From assembly GCF_013408795.1 (NCBI RefSeq), contig NZ_JACCCC010000001.1:1178001-1242000 (forward strand): 64,000 bases of DNA, written 5' to 3'. The translations under genes were made by a program, and so were the position numbers. The stretch's first letter is position 1. Each line of letters begins with the position of its first letter. The DNA comes from Spinactinospora alkalitolerans (GTDB taxonomy: Bacteria > Actinomycetota > Actinomycetes > Streptosporangiales > Streptosporangiaceae). Shown here one piece after another: positions 1 through 9,290 of the stretch. The notes beneath the pieces are model-generated. The model saw only the letters and a program-made list of their open reading frames with translations, ran no database searches and was not told the origin of the DNA.

Positions 1-131
1 CGCCGGTCTGCTCTGAAGGGGACCGGGACGGGTATGGCACCGTGCAATGGGAACCCGGCGGAGCGGGCAGGCTGTCAGGAGCCGGCCGATTTCTCGGCAC
101 CCGTCCCCGAAAGAAAGGCAGGGGTGCAGCC

Positions 132-1118
132 GTGGCCGACACGAAGGAGTTCAAGCGGTCGCCGAGCCGCTTCACCGACCGGATCACCGCCGACGGCGCG
201 CAGGGCCGGCCGGTCGAGGCCGGGCGCTACCGGCTGGTGGTCAGCCGCGCCTGCCCGTGGGCGAACCGGTCGCTGATCGCGCGCCGCCTGCTGGGGCTGG
301 AGTCCGCGGTCTCCCTGGCCGTGACCGACCCGATCCAGGACGAGCGGAGCTGGCGCTTCACCCTCGACCCCGACGGCCGCGACCCCGTGCTGGGCATCCG
401 GTACCTGTCAGAGGCCTACCTGGCGCGCGAGCCCGGCTACACCGGCGGGGTGAGCGTGCCCGCGATCGTGGACGAGCCCAGCGGGGTGCTCGTCAGCAAC
501 GACTACCGCAACATCCCGGCCGACCTGGCCACCGAATGGACCGCGCTGCACCGCGACGGCGCGCCCGACCTCTACCCCCGGGCGCTGCGCGAGGAGATCG
601 ACGCCGTCGCCGAAGACGTCTTCCGCGACGTCAACAACGGCGTGTACAAATGCGGCTTCGCCCGCGACCAGGGCGCCTACGACCGGGCGTTCACGGCGCT
701 GTTCGACCGCCTCGACGCGCTGAGCGAGCGCCTCGCCGCCCGCCGCTACCTGGTCGGCAGCGCCATCACCGTCGCCGACATCAACCTGTTCGTCACGCTG
801 GTGCGCTTCGACGCCGTCTACCACGGCCACTTCAAGTGCAACCGGAACAAGCTGACCGAAATGCCGGTGCTGTGGGCCTACGCCCGCGACCTGTTCCAGA
901 CCCCGGGGTTCGGCGACACCGTCGACTTCGACCACATCAAGCGGCACTACTACGAGGTCCACCGCGAGATCAACCCGTCGGGGATCGTCCCGGCCGGCCC
1001 CGACCTGTCGGGCTGGACCACCCCGCACGGCCGCGAGGCCCTGCCCGGGACCCCGTTCGGCGACGGCACCCCGCCGCCCCCGCCGCCCGAGGCCGAACGC
1101 GTCCCGCCGCTGCGCTGA
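132..1118 (+). CDS. Glutathionyl/mycothiolyl-hydroquinone reductase (Xi-class GST)
   Basis: 328 aa. The protein belongs to the YqjG/ECM4 family, cytosolic thiol transferases that reduce thiol-conjugated hydroquinones. A thioredoxin-like N-terminal domain carries the catalytic CPWA motif with Cys41. The C-terminal helical domain has the family signature around TVADINLF and RFDAVYHGHFKCN. Length matches the family (about 320-350). I chose GTG 132 because AAAGGCAGGG lies just upstream and homologues begin shortly before the SPSRFTDRI segment; an in-frame ATG at 42 would add an unlikely basic leader. Actinobacteria normally use mycothiol rather than glutathione, so the thiol partner is inferred to be mycothiol. 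The gene precedes a flavin oxidoreductase on the same strand, which suggests a redox or xenobiotic role. Confidence 0.9.
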   Translation: MADTKEFKRSPSRFTDRITADGAQGRPVEAGRYRLVVSRACPWANRSLIARRLLGLESAVSLAVTDPIQDERSWRFTLDPDGRDPVLGIRYLSEAYLAREPGYTGGVSVPAIVDEPSGVLVSNDYRNIPADLATEWTALHRDGAPDLYPRALREEIDAVAEDVFRDVNNGVYKCGFARDQGAYDRAFTALFDRLDALSERLAARRYLVGSAITVADINLFVTLVRFDAVYHGHFKCNRNKLTEMPVLWAYARDLFQTPGFGDTVDFDHIKRHYYEVHREINPSGIVPAGPDLSGWTTPHGREALPGTPFGDGTPPPPPPEAERVPPLR

Positions 1119-1178
1119 CCGCCGCCCCCCCGCGGCCACCGGCCACCGGCCGCCGCCACGACCGAGAGAGAGCACGCG

Positions 1179-2240
1179 ATGCCCTTCGAACTGGGGATCT
1201 ACCACTTCGGGGAGATCACCGAGGACCCGCACACCGGGGAGCCGCCCACGCACCGCGGGCGGCTGCGCGACCTGGTGGAGCAGGCGCGCCTGGCCGACCA
1301 GGTGGGCCTCGACCTGTTCGCGGCGGGCGAGCACCACCGCACCGACTTCGTGATCTCGGCGCCGGCCGTGGTGCTGGCCGCGATGGCCGAGCGCACCGAG
1401 AACATCCGGCTGTCCTCGGCGGTCACCGTGCTGTCCTCCGACGACCCGGTGCGGGTGTTCCAGCAGTTCGCCACCCTCGACCTGCTCTCCGGCGGGCGCG
1501 CGGAGATCATCGCCGGGCGCGGCTCCTACATCGAGTCGTTCCCGCTGTTCGGCTACGACCTGGACCAGTACTCGGAGCTGTTCGCCGAAAAGCTCGACCT
1601 GCTGCTCCGCCTGCGCGAGGAGAACCCGATCACCTGGTCGGGCCGGCTGCGCCCGCCGCTGCGCGACGCCGACGTCACCCCGCGCCCCGAACGCGTCATC
1701 CCGGTGTGGGTCGCCGTCGGCGGCACCCCCGCCTCGGTGGTGCGCGCCGCCCAGCGCGGGCTCCCGCTGGCGCTGGGCATCATCGGCGGCGGATACGCGC
1801 GCTTCGCCCCGTTCGTCGAGCTGTACCGGGAACGGGCCGCGGCCGCGGGCTACGACCCCTCGGCGCTGCCGGTCTCCATCAACTCGCCCGGGTTCCTGGC
1901 CCCCACCAGCCAGCAGGCGCTGGACATCTCCTACCCCTACTTCGACGCCGGGATGACGCAGAACTTCCACCGGCGCGGGCACGGCTTCCACACCCCGCCC
2001 GAGGCCTACGCGGCGCAGTCGTCCCTGGACGGGGCCTACCTCAACGGCAGCCCGCAGCAGGTCGTCGACAAGATCCTCGCCGAGCACGAGGTGTTCGGAC
2101 ACCGGCGCCAGGTGATCCAGATGGGCTTCGGCGACGTTCCGCAGAAGGAGATGCTGCGCTCCATCGAACTCCTGGGCACCGAGGTCGCCCCGGTGGTCCG
2201 GAAGGAGATCGCGGCCCGCACCGGAGAGCAGACCGCGTGA
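1179..2240 (+). CDS. LLM-class flavin-dependent oxidoreductase
   Basis: 353 aa, a typical length for bacterial luciferase-like monooxygenases (TIM barrel, FMN or F420 dependent). Supporting segments are the N-terminal ELGIYHFGE strand, AAGEHHRTDFVISAP, ENIRLSSAVTVLSSDDP and LDLLSGGRAEIIAGRGSY, which are the usual flavin-binding and barrel-strand motifs. The ATG at 1179 follows a GAGAGAGAG ribosome-binding region. It lies 60 nt downstream of the hydroquinone reductase and overlaps the next gene by GTGA, so the three probably form one transcript. The substrate cannot be told from sequence. Confidence 0.9.
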   Translation: MPFELGIYHFGEITEDPHTGEPPTHRGRLRDLVEQARLADQVGLDLFAAGEHHRTDFVISAPAVVLAAMAERTENIRLSSAVTVLSSDDPVRVFQQFATLDLLSGGRAEIIAGRGSYIESFPLFGYDLDQYSELFAEKLDLLLRLREENPITWSGRLRPPLRDADVTPRPERVIPVWVAVGGTPASVVRAAQRGLPLALGIIGGGYARFAPFVELYRERAAAAGYDPSALPVSINSPGFLAPTSQQALDISYPYFDAGMTQNFHRRGHGFHTPPEAYAAQSSLDGAYLNGSPQQVVDKILAEHEVFGHRRQVIQMGFGDVPQKEMLRSIELLGTEVAPVVRKEIAARTGEQTA

Positions 2241-2911
2241 ACGCGCCGCTGAGACCACCCGGCGTCGCGTCGCGGCGCACCGCAGCCGATTCACCCCCTG
2301 AGGTGGCCGCGGACGCGGACTTTCCCGAGGAGCGCCGACGGGTGGTGCGGGAACTATGGGATTCCGGCAGTCCCGATGCCGCGCGCCTCGTCGCGTCGCC
2401 GACGTCGACGAGGGCCACGGTGGTCGAGGACGAGGTGCTGCCGCGGGACTGGCGTCTCCTGCTGTTCCAGGACAACGCCCCGCACGGTCTCGCCCTCTAT
2501 GCGGTGGCCGGCCCGGAGGGATCGGCCATGGTCCTCTCCCGCCGCCCCGAAGGCTACGCGAAGTTCGCCGACGAGGCGGGGATCGGCGTCGACTCGACGG
2601 ACGAGGCCCTCACCACCGCCGAGTTCTTCCTGGACAGGACGCGCGCCCTCCACGTCCACCAGTCGGTGCTGCACACTCCCTCCGATGCCGTGCTCTCCCG
2701 GTTCGCGGACGTGTCAAAGGCCGAGGAGCAGCTGGAGAGGGCCGTAAAGGCGCCGAGCGTCAAGCAGACCCGGAACGGGTACCGGATCATCCTGTACGTC
2801 CAGCGCGGCGACAGGGTCGACCGGTGGAAGGGCGCCGTCACCCGATCCGGCCGGATCGAGGGCGCGTTCACCACCGTCATCGAGGGGCTCCCGGTGGATC
2901 TCCCCCGCTGA
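2237..2911 (+). CDS. Hypothetical protein, 224 aa
   Basis: The GTG start at 2237 overlaps the stop of the flavin oxidoreductase (GTGA), which indicates translational coupling. I do not recognise a family. The first 35 residues are Pro/Ala/Arg-rich and probably disordered; the rest is a charged soluble alpha/beta protein with no signal peptide, membrane segment or cysteine cluster. Codon bias fits the neighbours. A start further downstream is possible, because the N-terminus looks weakly constrained. Confidence 0.6.
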   Translation: MNAPLRPPGVASRRTAADSPPEVAADADFPEERRRVVRELWDSGSPDAARLVASPTSTRATVVEDEVLPRDWRLLLFQDNAPHGLALYAVAGPEGSAMVLSRRPEGYAKFADEAGIGVDSTDEALTTAEFFLDRTRALHVHQSVLHTPSDAVLSRFADVSKAEEQLERAVKAPSVKQTRNGYRIILYVQRGDRVDRWKGAVTRSGRIEGAFTTVIEGLPVDLPR

Positions 2912-2976
2912 GCTTTCCACGGTCCGCCCAGTGCGGACCCGGGAGAAACCAGGCGACGCGTGCCCGTGCGGGCTGC

Positions 2977-2982
2977 TAGTTT
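2977..2982 (+). promoter_or_regulatory. Candidate -10 box for a leaderless transcript
   Basis: TAGTTT lies 8 nt before the GTG at 2991 and fits the actinobacterial -10 pattern TANNNT. No Shine-Dalgarno sequence precedes that GTG. This arrangement is typical of leaderless actinobacterial genes whose transcript begins at the start codon. No good -35 is visible. Confidence 0.4.
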
Positions 2983-2990
2983 CGCGCACC

Positions 2991-3515
2991 GTGATTGCCA
3001 TCAGCGAAGACGAGATCCGGAAGTCCTTCGTCAACTGCTCCAAGGGCGAGGCGCGCAGGCTGAACCTGCCCAAGGGGCTCGCCGAGCTGCCCTGGGCGGA
3101 CCTGGACTTCCTGGGCTGGCGCGACCCGGGCGCACCGGACCGCGGCTACCTCGTCGCGGAGCGGGGCGGTGAGCTCGTCGGGGTCGTGCTGCGCGTCCCG
3201 CAGGGTGGCCGCAGGAGCTTCACCAAGACCACCGTCTGCTCGCTCTGCCTGACCGGCCACCCCGGCTCCGGGGTCTGCCTGCTCGCCGCCCGCAAGGCCG
3301 GTCCGGCCGGCCGCCAGGGCAACACGGTCGGCACCTACATCTGCGCCGACCTCGCCTGCCCCCTCTACGTCCGCGGAGTGAAGAAGCCCGCGATGGGCGG
3401 CCGCTTCGAGGAGTCCCTCACCCAGGACGAGCAGATCGCCCGCACCCTGGCCAACCTGGACCTCTTCCTCACCAAGGTCCTCGACGACACCGAGGCCGCC
3501 GCGACCCCGCGGTGA
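2991..3515 (+). CDS. FBP-type treble-clef zinc-finger protein (EF-G-binding-like C-terminal domain)
   Basis: 174 aa from GTG 2991. The C-terminal half has a four-cysteine arrangement, C83xxC86 then C118xxxxC123, with TVCSLCLTGHPGSGVCLL and YICADLACPLYVRG. This is the pattern of the FBP C-terminal treble-clef finger known from FusB-like elongation-factor-G-binding proteins. Many actinobacteria carry this short version, and its role there (ribosome or EF-G interaction) is inferred only from the domain. An upstream in-frame GTG (2931) would add 20 residues of low-quality sequence; the leaderless-type -10 supports 2991. The stop codon lies inside the terminator hairpin at 3511-3552. Confidence 0.75.
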   Translation: MIAISEDEIRKSFVNCSKGEARRLNLPKGLAELPWADLDFLGWRDPGAPDRGYLVAERGGELVGVVLRVPQGGRRSFTKTTVCSLCLTGHPGSGVCLLAARKAGPAGRQGNTVGTYICADLACPLYVRGVKKPAMGGRFEESLTQDEQIARTLANLDLFLTKVLDDTEAAATPR

Positions 3516-3552
3516 CGGCAGGCACCGTGCGAGCACGGCGCCGGCCGTCACC
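3511..3552. terminator. Long imperfect hairpin, bidirectional terminator
   Basis: The 9-nt arms GGTGACGGC (3511-3519) and GCCGTCACC (3544-3552) are perfect complements. The inner segments GGC/GCC and CCGTGC/GCACGG also pair, giving 18 of 20 base pairs around a 2-nt loop. It sits between convergent genes (FBP-like plus, hyuB minus) and even covers the plus-strand stop codon. There is no T-tract, as is common in high-GC actinobacteria. Confidence 0.7.
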
Positions 3553-3582
3553 GCCGCCCGCCGCGGGCGCGGTGCGGCCCGG

Positions 3583-5565
3583 TCAGCTCCAGTGCCGGGC
3601 GGCGCGTCGCTCCATCAGCTCCCGGAAGTGGCGGGTGGTCTCGGGGAGCAGCTCCCCGGTCCCCCAGTCGACGATGACGCCGTACTGTCGGATGAGGTCG
3701 AGCATGCTCAGCTCGCCCTCCCGGTAGCGCCGTGCGACCTCGGCCGGTTCCGTCTCCAGCCACGTCCGACGAACCAGGCGGATCTCCGATCGGGCGCGCT
3801 CGGTGGCCGCATGGTCGATCTCGTAGGCGTCGATCTCCGGATCCACGGGATCGACCACCACGCCGTAGTCCTTGCGGGCGCGCTCCACGGAGACGTAGCC
3901 GTCGATGACGTCCTCGAGCACGGCCTCGGCGTCGCGGTCCAGCGGGTCGCCGTAGCCGCCCCCGCCGGCCGAGGGGCGGGTGAAGGTATCGCCCGACTCG
4001 ATCGCGACGTTGGAGAACATCGAACCGAGGAAGCGCTCCTGTGCGGTGCCCCTGTTCAGCCACACCCCGTGCGGGATCGACGGCAGGCCGCCCTCGATGC
4101 CCCACGTGACCGACCGGGCCCGGTCGCAGCAGTAGGAGATGACGCTCTTCTCACTGTCGGTGAGCGTCCCGCCCTTCTCCACGCCGCAGCCGCCGCGGTT
4201 GCGCCCCGGGCCGCCGGAGTCGGTGATGATCGCGTGCGTCGTGGTCAGCACCGGGTTGAGCCGCTCCTGGCCTTCGAGCGGCTGGACGGCCAGTCCGACT
4301 CCGAACACCGGCGAGGTGGCGTTGGAGCCGTCCTTGGTGCGCCGACCGCCCCAGCCGCCGGCCATCCAGTCGTACCACATGAAGTAGGAGCGGTCCCGGC
4401 TTCGGCCGTCGTAGCCGCCCAGCAGCAGGTACTCGAGGTTGAACGAGCAGGCGATCGCGCGCTCGGGGACGATGCCGGACCACAGCTCGAAGATCGCGTT
4501 CATGATCTTCTCGTACGGGCCCGAGCAGAAGCCGGTGACGGCGACGGGCCACCCCGCGTTGACGACCGTGCCCTCCGGCCCCAACTCGGTGCGCACGGCC
4601 CGGTAGAACCCGGAGTTCAGCGGGACGTCGGGGAAGAACGTCTTGGTCCCGGCGACGATCCCGGAGAACGCCGTGCCGTACCCGCCGTTGAGGAAGCTCG
4701 CCACGGCCGGCGCCGAACCGGTGAGGTCGTAGCTGACCTGGTCGCCCTCGATGGTCATGGTCACCCGCACCGGGACGAGCCCTTCGCCGCGGGCGGGGTC
4801 GAAGTCGATGTGGTCCTCGGTGGTCCACATGCCGTCCGGCAGCCGGGCCACCCGGCTGCGGACCAGGCGCTCCACGTAGTCCTGCACCTCGCGCAGCGCC
4901 TCGACCACGGTCTCGCGGCCGTACTTGTCGACGAGCCGCAGCACCTCGCGTTCGCACACGCTGGTCGCCTCGGCCTGGGCGTACAGGTCCCCGAGACTGA
5001 TGTCGGGAGAGCGGGTGTTGGCGACGAGCATCTTGGCGAGGTCCTCGCGCAGTTCGCCGCGGTGCCACAACCGGATCGGCGTGATGCGCAGCCCCTCGCT
5101 GAAGTGGGTGGTGGCGTTGACGTCGAAGGAGCCGGGGACGTTGCCGCCGATGTCGGCCCAGTGCCCCTTGTTCTGAGCGAAGGCGATGAGCCGGGAGCCG
5201 GCGAAGATCGGCCGGATGAAGCTGACGTCGTTGAGGTGGGTGCCCCCCATGTAGGGGTCGTTGACCGCGAAGACGTCCCCGGGGTGGATGTCGTCGCCGA
5301 ACTCGGCGATGACCGCCCGGCACTGGAAGTGCAGCGTGCCGACGTGCACCGCGATGTCCTGGCTGCCCTGCATGACCGTGTTGCCCTCGGCGTCGCACAG
5401 CGCCGAGGAGAAGTCCCGCGAGTAGATCACGAAGGAGTAGCAGGTGCGCAGGATCTGCTCGGACATGAGGTCGACGGCGGTCGCGAAGGCGTTCTTCAGG
5501 ACCTCGAGGGTGACCGGGTCGAGACCTCGCTCCGGTGCCGTTCCCGTTGCGGTGGTGCCGCTCAT
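3583..5565 (-). CDS. hyuB: Hydantoinase B/oxoprolinase-type subunit
   Basis: 660 aa. HyuB-family subunits (N-methylhydantoinase B, 5-oxoprolinase C-half, acetone-carboxylase-like) act with HyuA in ATP-dependent hydrolysis of cyclic amides or carboxylation of ketones. Recognisable segments are DPVTLEVLKNAF at the N-terminus, SRDFSSALCDAEGN, and the hallmark NDPYMGGTHLNDV. Length is normal for stand-alone HyuB. The ATG at 5565 overlaps the stop of hyuA by ATGA, so the subunits are translationally coupled. The exact substrate is not predictable; the PucR-type regulator next door suggests nitrogen-ring catabolism. Confidence 0.92.
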   Translation of the reverse strand: MSGTTATGTAPERGLDPVTLEVLKNAFATAVDLMSEQILRTCYSFVIYSRDFSSALCDAEGNTVMQGSQDIAVHVGTLHFQCRAVIAEFGDDIHPGDVFAVNDPYMGGTHLNDVSFIRPIFAGSRLIAFAQNKGHWADIGGNVPGSFDVNATTHFSEGLRITPIRLWHRGELREDLAKMLVANTRSPDISLGDLYAQAEATSVCEREVLRLVDKYGRETVVEALREVQDYVERLVRSRVARLPDGMWTTEDHIDFDPARGEGLVPVRVTMTIEGDQVSYDLTGSAPAVASFLNGGYGTAFSGIVAGTKTFFPDVPLNSGFYRAVRTELGPEGTVVNAGWPVAVTGFCSGPYEKIMNAIFELWSGIVPERAIACSFNLEYLLLGGYDGRSRDRSYFMWYDWMAGGWGGRRTKDGSNATSPVFGVGLAVQPLEGQERLNPVLTTTHAIITDSGGPGRNRGGCGVEKGGTLTDSEKSVISYCCDRARSVTWGIEGGLPSIPHGVWLNRGTAQERFLGSMFSNVAIESGDTFTRPSAGGGGYGDPLDRDAEAVLEDVIDGYVSVERARKDYGVVVDPVDPEIDAYEIDHAATERARSEIRLVRRTWLETEPAEVARRYREGELSMLDLIRQYGVIVDWGTGELLPETTRHFRELMERRAARHWS

Positions 5566-7607
5566 CAGGCCTCCTCGCGGACGTGGATGCGGATGTTGAG
5601 CCACTCGTCGACGACCGCCCGGGCGCCGGGCGGCACCACGGTCGTGGAGTCGAGCTGCTCGATGATCGCCGGACCGGCCAGTTCGGTGCCGGCCTCGAGG
5701 GCGTCGCGTTCGTGGACGGGGGTCCGGACCCTGCCGCCGGCCTCCTCGAAGTACACGTCCCGTTCGGCGGCGGGCTCCGGCCGCGCGCCGGGAACCGGAT
5801 CGTGTCTGGGAAACCGGGGCTTGGGCGTGGTCCCGACGGCCTTCAGGCCGAGCTGGTAGACCTCCACGGGGACCTCGTCGCGGCGGAAGGAGTACTCGCG
5901 CTCGTGCTCCTCGTGGAAGCGCTGGACGGCGGCGTCCAGGCCGCCCGGACCGCCGTGCGCGATGACGGCGAGGGAGCGCCACTGGCCCTCGTAGCGCATG
6001 CTGATGGTGCGCTCCAGGACGATGTGGTCATCGGACACACCCTCGTGGCGCAGCCGCTCGGTCGCCTCGCTCTCAAGGGCGGCGAATTCGCGCTCCAGCC
6101 GTTCCCGGTCGGCTTCCTGCGCGGTCGACTGGAACATGACCGAGAGGTCGTGGCGAACGTCCACCATCAGACACCCCTGCGCCGACGTGACACCGGGGTG
6201 CGGCGGGATCAGCACGACCGGGATCGACAGCTCCTTCGCCAGCGACGCGCCGTGCAGCCCGCCCGCGCCGCCGAACACCACGAGGACGAAGTCGCGCGGG
6301 TCGTAGCCGCGCCGGATGGAGATGAGGCGCACCGCGTCGGCCATGTTGGCGTTGGCCACCTGGATGACGTCGGCGGCGGCCTGGTCGAGCTCCCGGCCCA
6401 GCGGGGAGGCGACGCGCTCCTTGACGGCGCGTTCGGCCGCCTCCCGGTCGAGCCGCATCGCGCCCGCGACGAGCCGGGAGCCCAACCGTCCCAGCACGAG
6501 GTTGGCGTCGGTGTTGGTGGGCTCCGTTCCCCCTGCGGAATAGCAGGCCGGACCCGGTTCGGCCCCGGACGACTGCGGGCCGTTGCGCAGCGACCCCGCC
6601 TCGTCGATCCATGCGAGCGATCCTCCGCCGGCCCCGATGGTGCGCACCTCGATGCTGGGGAAGGAGATCGGATAGCCGTACTGGACGTGCCAGTCCTTGG
6701 TGACGCGGATCTCCCCGCCGTGCACGAGCGAGATGTCGGTGCTGGTGCCGCCCATGTCCAGGCCGATCGCGTTGTGGTACCCGGCGCGCCGGGCGATCTC
6801 GCGCACCGCGATGGCCCCGGCCGCGATCCCCGACGCGGCCAGCCGCACCGGGTAGCGCTGCACCATGCGCGGGGTCATGGAACCGCCGCCGGAGTGCAGG
6901 AGCAGCAGGTCGCCCCGGTAGCCCCCCGCGGCGAGCTCGTTCTCCAACCGGTCGACGTACCCGCTGACCAGCGGGGCCAGCAGCGCGTTGGCCACGGTTG
7001 TGGAGAAGCGGTGGTGCTCGAAGATCTCCGGGAGGACCTCGCTGGAGGTCGAGACGGCGACACCGGGGAGCTCCTCCTCCAGGATCTCCCGCATCCGGAG
7101 CTCGTTCTCCGGATTGGCGTAGGAGTTGATGAAGCAGACGGCGACGGTGTTGACGCCCTTGCGGGCCAGGACGCGGGCCACCCGGCGCGCCTCGTCCTCA
7201 TCGAGGCGGGTCACGATCTCGCCGGCGTAGTCGATCCGCTCGGTGACCTCGTAGCGGTCCCGGCGCCGGACGTAGGGCCGGGCGACGTCGCTGTAGGCGT
7301 CCCAGAGGTCGTCCTTGGTACCGTCCCTGATCTCGATGACGTCGCGGAACCCGCGGGTGGTCACCATCGCCGCGGGCGGGAAGCGGCGGGTGATGAGCGC
7401 GTTGGTCGCGACGGTCGTGCCGTGCGAGAACAGGCTGACGTCGCTCAGGTCGACGCCCGCCTCGGCCACCCCGTTGAGGACGGCGCGCATCGGGTCGGAC
7501 GGCGTGGACGGGACCTTCGCCACGGTCGTATGCTCGGTCGATTCGTCGAAAACACAAACGTCGGTGAACGTGCCGCCGACGTCGACCGCCACGCGGAGCT
7601 TCGGCAA
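5565..7607 (-). CDS. hyuA: Hydantoinase A/oxoprolinase-type subunit
   Basis: 680 aa. This is the ATP-binding partner of HyuB, with an actin/Hsp70-like ATPase fold: the first phosphate motif is VDVGGTFTDVCVFD (residues 8-21) and the second is GLDMGGTSTDIS near residue 279. The typical GGAGGLHGASLAKEL and PPHPGVTSAQGCLM segments follow. The TTG start at 7607 is supported by GGAGGAGGT immediately upstream and by the family's usual N-terminus starting just before the VDVGGTFTD motif. It is transcribed with hyuB and divergently from the PucR-type regulator. Confidence 0.93.
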   Translation of the reverse strand: MPKLRVAVDVGGTFTDVCVFDESTEHTTVAKVPSTPSDPMRAVLNGVAEAGVDLSDVSLFSHGTTVATNALITRRFPPAAMVTTRGFRDVIEIRDGTKDDLWDAYSDVARPYVRRRDRYEVTERIDYAGEIVTRLDEDEARRVARVLARKGVNTVAVCFINSYANPENELRMREILEEELPGVAVSTSSEVLPEIFEHHRFSTTVANALLAPLVSGYVDRLENELAAGGYRGDLLLLHSGGGSMTPRMVQRYPVRLAASGIAAGAIAVREIARRAGYHNAIGLDMGGTSTDISLVHGGEIRVTKDWHVQYGYPISFPSIEVRTIGAGGGSLAWIDEAGSLRNGPQSSGAEPGPACYSAGGTEPTNTDANLVLGRLGSRLVAGAMRLDREAAERAVKERVASPLGRELDQAAADVIQVANANMADAVRLISIRRGYDPRDFVLVVFGGAGGLHGASLAKELSIPVVLIPPHPGVTSAQGCLMVDVRHDLSVMFQSTAQEADRERLEREFAALESEATERLRHEGVSDDHIVLERTISMRYEGQWRSLAVIAHGGPGGLDAAVQRFHEEHEREYSFRRDEVPVEVYQLGLKAVGTTPKPRFPRHDPVPGARPEPAAERDVYFEEAGGRVRTPVHERDALEAGTELAGPAIIEQLDSTTVVPPGARAVVDEWLNIRIHVREEA

Positions 7608-7640
7608 CGTGACCTCCTCCGGGTCTTTGGATTGTGTTCA

Positions 7641-7669
7641 ACTATGCGAAGGAGGCCACCCTCGGACAA
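7641..7669 (-). promoter_or_regulatory. Promoter of hyuAB
   Basis: On the minus strand, TTGTCC (complement of 7664-7669) and CATAGT (complement of 7641-7646) are separated by exactly 17 nt, a good sigma-70-type promoter about 35 nt upstream of the hyuA start. Repeats of TTGTGY on the plus strand at 7632, 7670 and 7701 overlap or flank it and may be operator half-sites for the divergent PucR-like regulator. Confidence 0.55.
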
Positions 7670-7748
7670 TTGTGTGCGCCGAGAACGTGCCCCGGTGGCC
7701 TTGTGCATAGTGAGAACCGAAGCGGACAACGGTGACGGGAACGGGGAC

Positions 7749-9290
7749 ATGGTCGAGGATCGCTTCTGGCTGCGCCTCTCGGACGTCCTCGCCGAGCCGT
7801 CGCTGCGGCTGCGGCCGATCGTCGGGACGGAAGACGACCCCGTCGTGCGCGGCGCCCACCCGGTGGAGGCCCCCGATCCCACCCGCTGGCTCGAGCCGGG
7901 GTGGCTCATGCTCACTACCGGAACCGGGCTCGCCGACGGGCCTGACCCGACCGCGCGGCAGCGCCGGCTGGTCGGCGAGCTGCAGGACTTCGGTGCGGCG
8001 GCCCTCGGGTTCGCGACGGGGGTGGTGTGGGAGGAGGTCCCCGAGCCGCTGCTGGAGGAGGCGGCCTCCCGCGGCTTCCCCGTGTTCGGCGTTCCCGCGG
8101 AGGTCCCGTTCCTGCACGTCGTCGACTACGTCAACCGGCGTACCCTCGCGGCCGACCTCTACCGGTTGAAGAGCGTCGTCGGCATCCAGAACGACCTGCT
8201 GGAGGCCCTGACCGCGCGGGCGCCCGAGAAGGCGCTGATCCACCGGCTCGCCGCGCTGCTGCACGGAGCCGTCGTCCTCTACGGCCAGGACGGCGGGATC
8301 ATCGCCTCGGAGGGCGGCGGTCCGACCAGGCTGATCGAGGCCGAGCTGCGCGTCGGCGCCACCGGTCGGCGCCGGTTCTCCGTGGGGCGCTGGTCGGTGG
8401 TCGCCGAACCGATCGTCGTGGGCGCCGTCACGCACTGGCTGGCGATCGCCTCCCGCGACCACGGGCGGGGCGACGAGCTCAACGAGACCGCGATCGAGGC
8501 GGCCCGCCGGATCCTGCACATGATGATCCGCTCCCAGGAGAGCCTCACGACCGAGGACCGGCTGCGCAGAGCGGAACTGCTGCGCGTGATGCTGTCGCGC
8601 GGGCCGCTCGACGACGCCTACGCGTGGGACCGGCTGGAGCGCTACCGCTTCGAGCGCCGCGAACCGCTGCGCATGGTCGCGCTGGCCAGCACCGAGTGGC
8701 CGGTCGGGCAGCGGGGCCGGTTCAGCGAGGCCCAGCGGCTGGAGCGGGTGGCCGACCTGGAGCGGGCCGCGGCCGACCTCGGGCTCCCGGTGCTGTTCGC
8801 CGGGCACGGGCAGCGGATCGCTGCGGTGGCGGCCGCACGGGAGAACCTGCTGGACGAGTGGTTCGCCCAGGCCCGCCCGGCCTACCGGTTCGGGCTCAGC
8901 GAGGTTTTCCACCGGCCCGACGACGCGCCCAACCGGATCCGGGAGGCCGACCTCGCCGCGACCTCCGCCGAGCACACCGGCACCGCCGTCCGGCGCTTCG
9001 AGGACGTCGACCTCGGCGAGTGGCTGATGGCGGGCCGGCCGGGCGACGAGATGCGCGCGAAGGCCCACCGGCTCCTGGCCCCCGTCGCCGACAACCCCCT
9101 CCTTATCGACGCGCTGACCGCTTACTTCGCGTGCTCGCTGGACGTCCAGCGCACCGCCCGGCGGCTCCGGTTGCACCCCAACTCGGTCCGCTACCGCCTG
9201 CGCCGGGTCGAACGGATCCTCGGCCGCGACCTGGCCGACCCCGCCACCATCACCGATCTCCACCTGGCCCTGCACCCCTCGATCAGGTGA
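7749..9290 (+). CDS. PucR-family transcriptional regulator
   Basis: 513 aa. The N-terminal PucR sensor-type domain (residues about 10-130) is followed by a GAF-like/variable middle and a C-terminal PucR helix-turn-helix with SLDVQRTARRLRLHPNSVRYRL near residues 465-490. This architecture is typical of activators of purine, hydantoin or amino-acid catabolism. It is divergent from hyuAB, and control of that operon is the natural inference. ATG 7749 is chosen with a weak G-rich ribosome-binding region; GTG 7695 in frame is an alternative that would add 18 residues. Confidence 0.88.
   Translation: MVEDRFWLRLSDVLAEPSLRLRPIVGTEDDPVVRGAHPVEAPDPTRWLEPGWLMLTTGTGLADGPDPTARQRRLVGELQDFGAAALGFATGVVWEEVPEPLLEEAASRGFPVFGVPAEVPFLHVVDYVNRRTLAADLYRLKSVVGIQNDLLEALTARAPEKALIHRLAALLHGAVVLYGQDGGIIASEGGGPTRLIEAELRVGATGRRRFSVGRWSVVAEPIVVGAVTHWLAIASRDHGRGDELNETAIEAARRILHMMIRSQESLTTEDRLRRAELLRVMLSRGPLDDAYAWDRLERYRFERREPLRMVALASTEWPVGQRGRFSEAQRLERVADLERAAADLGLPVLFAGHGQRIAAVAAARENLLDEWFAQARPAYRFGLSEVFHRPDDAPNRIREADLAATSAEHTGTAVRRFEDVDLGEWLMAGRPGDEMRAKAHRLLAPVADNPLLIDALTAYFACSLDVQRTARRLRLHPNSVRYRLRRVERILGRDLADPATITDLHLALHPSIR

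Noticed and set aside
49-80. SigR-like promoter (GGGAAC) before the hydroquinone reductase
   Set aside because: GGGAAC is present at 49-54, but no GTT follows at the required 18-19 nt, so the match is too weak to call.
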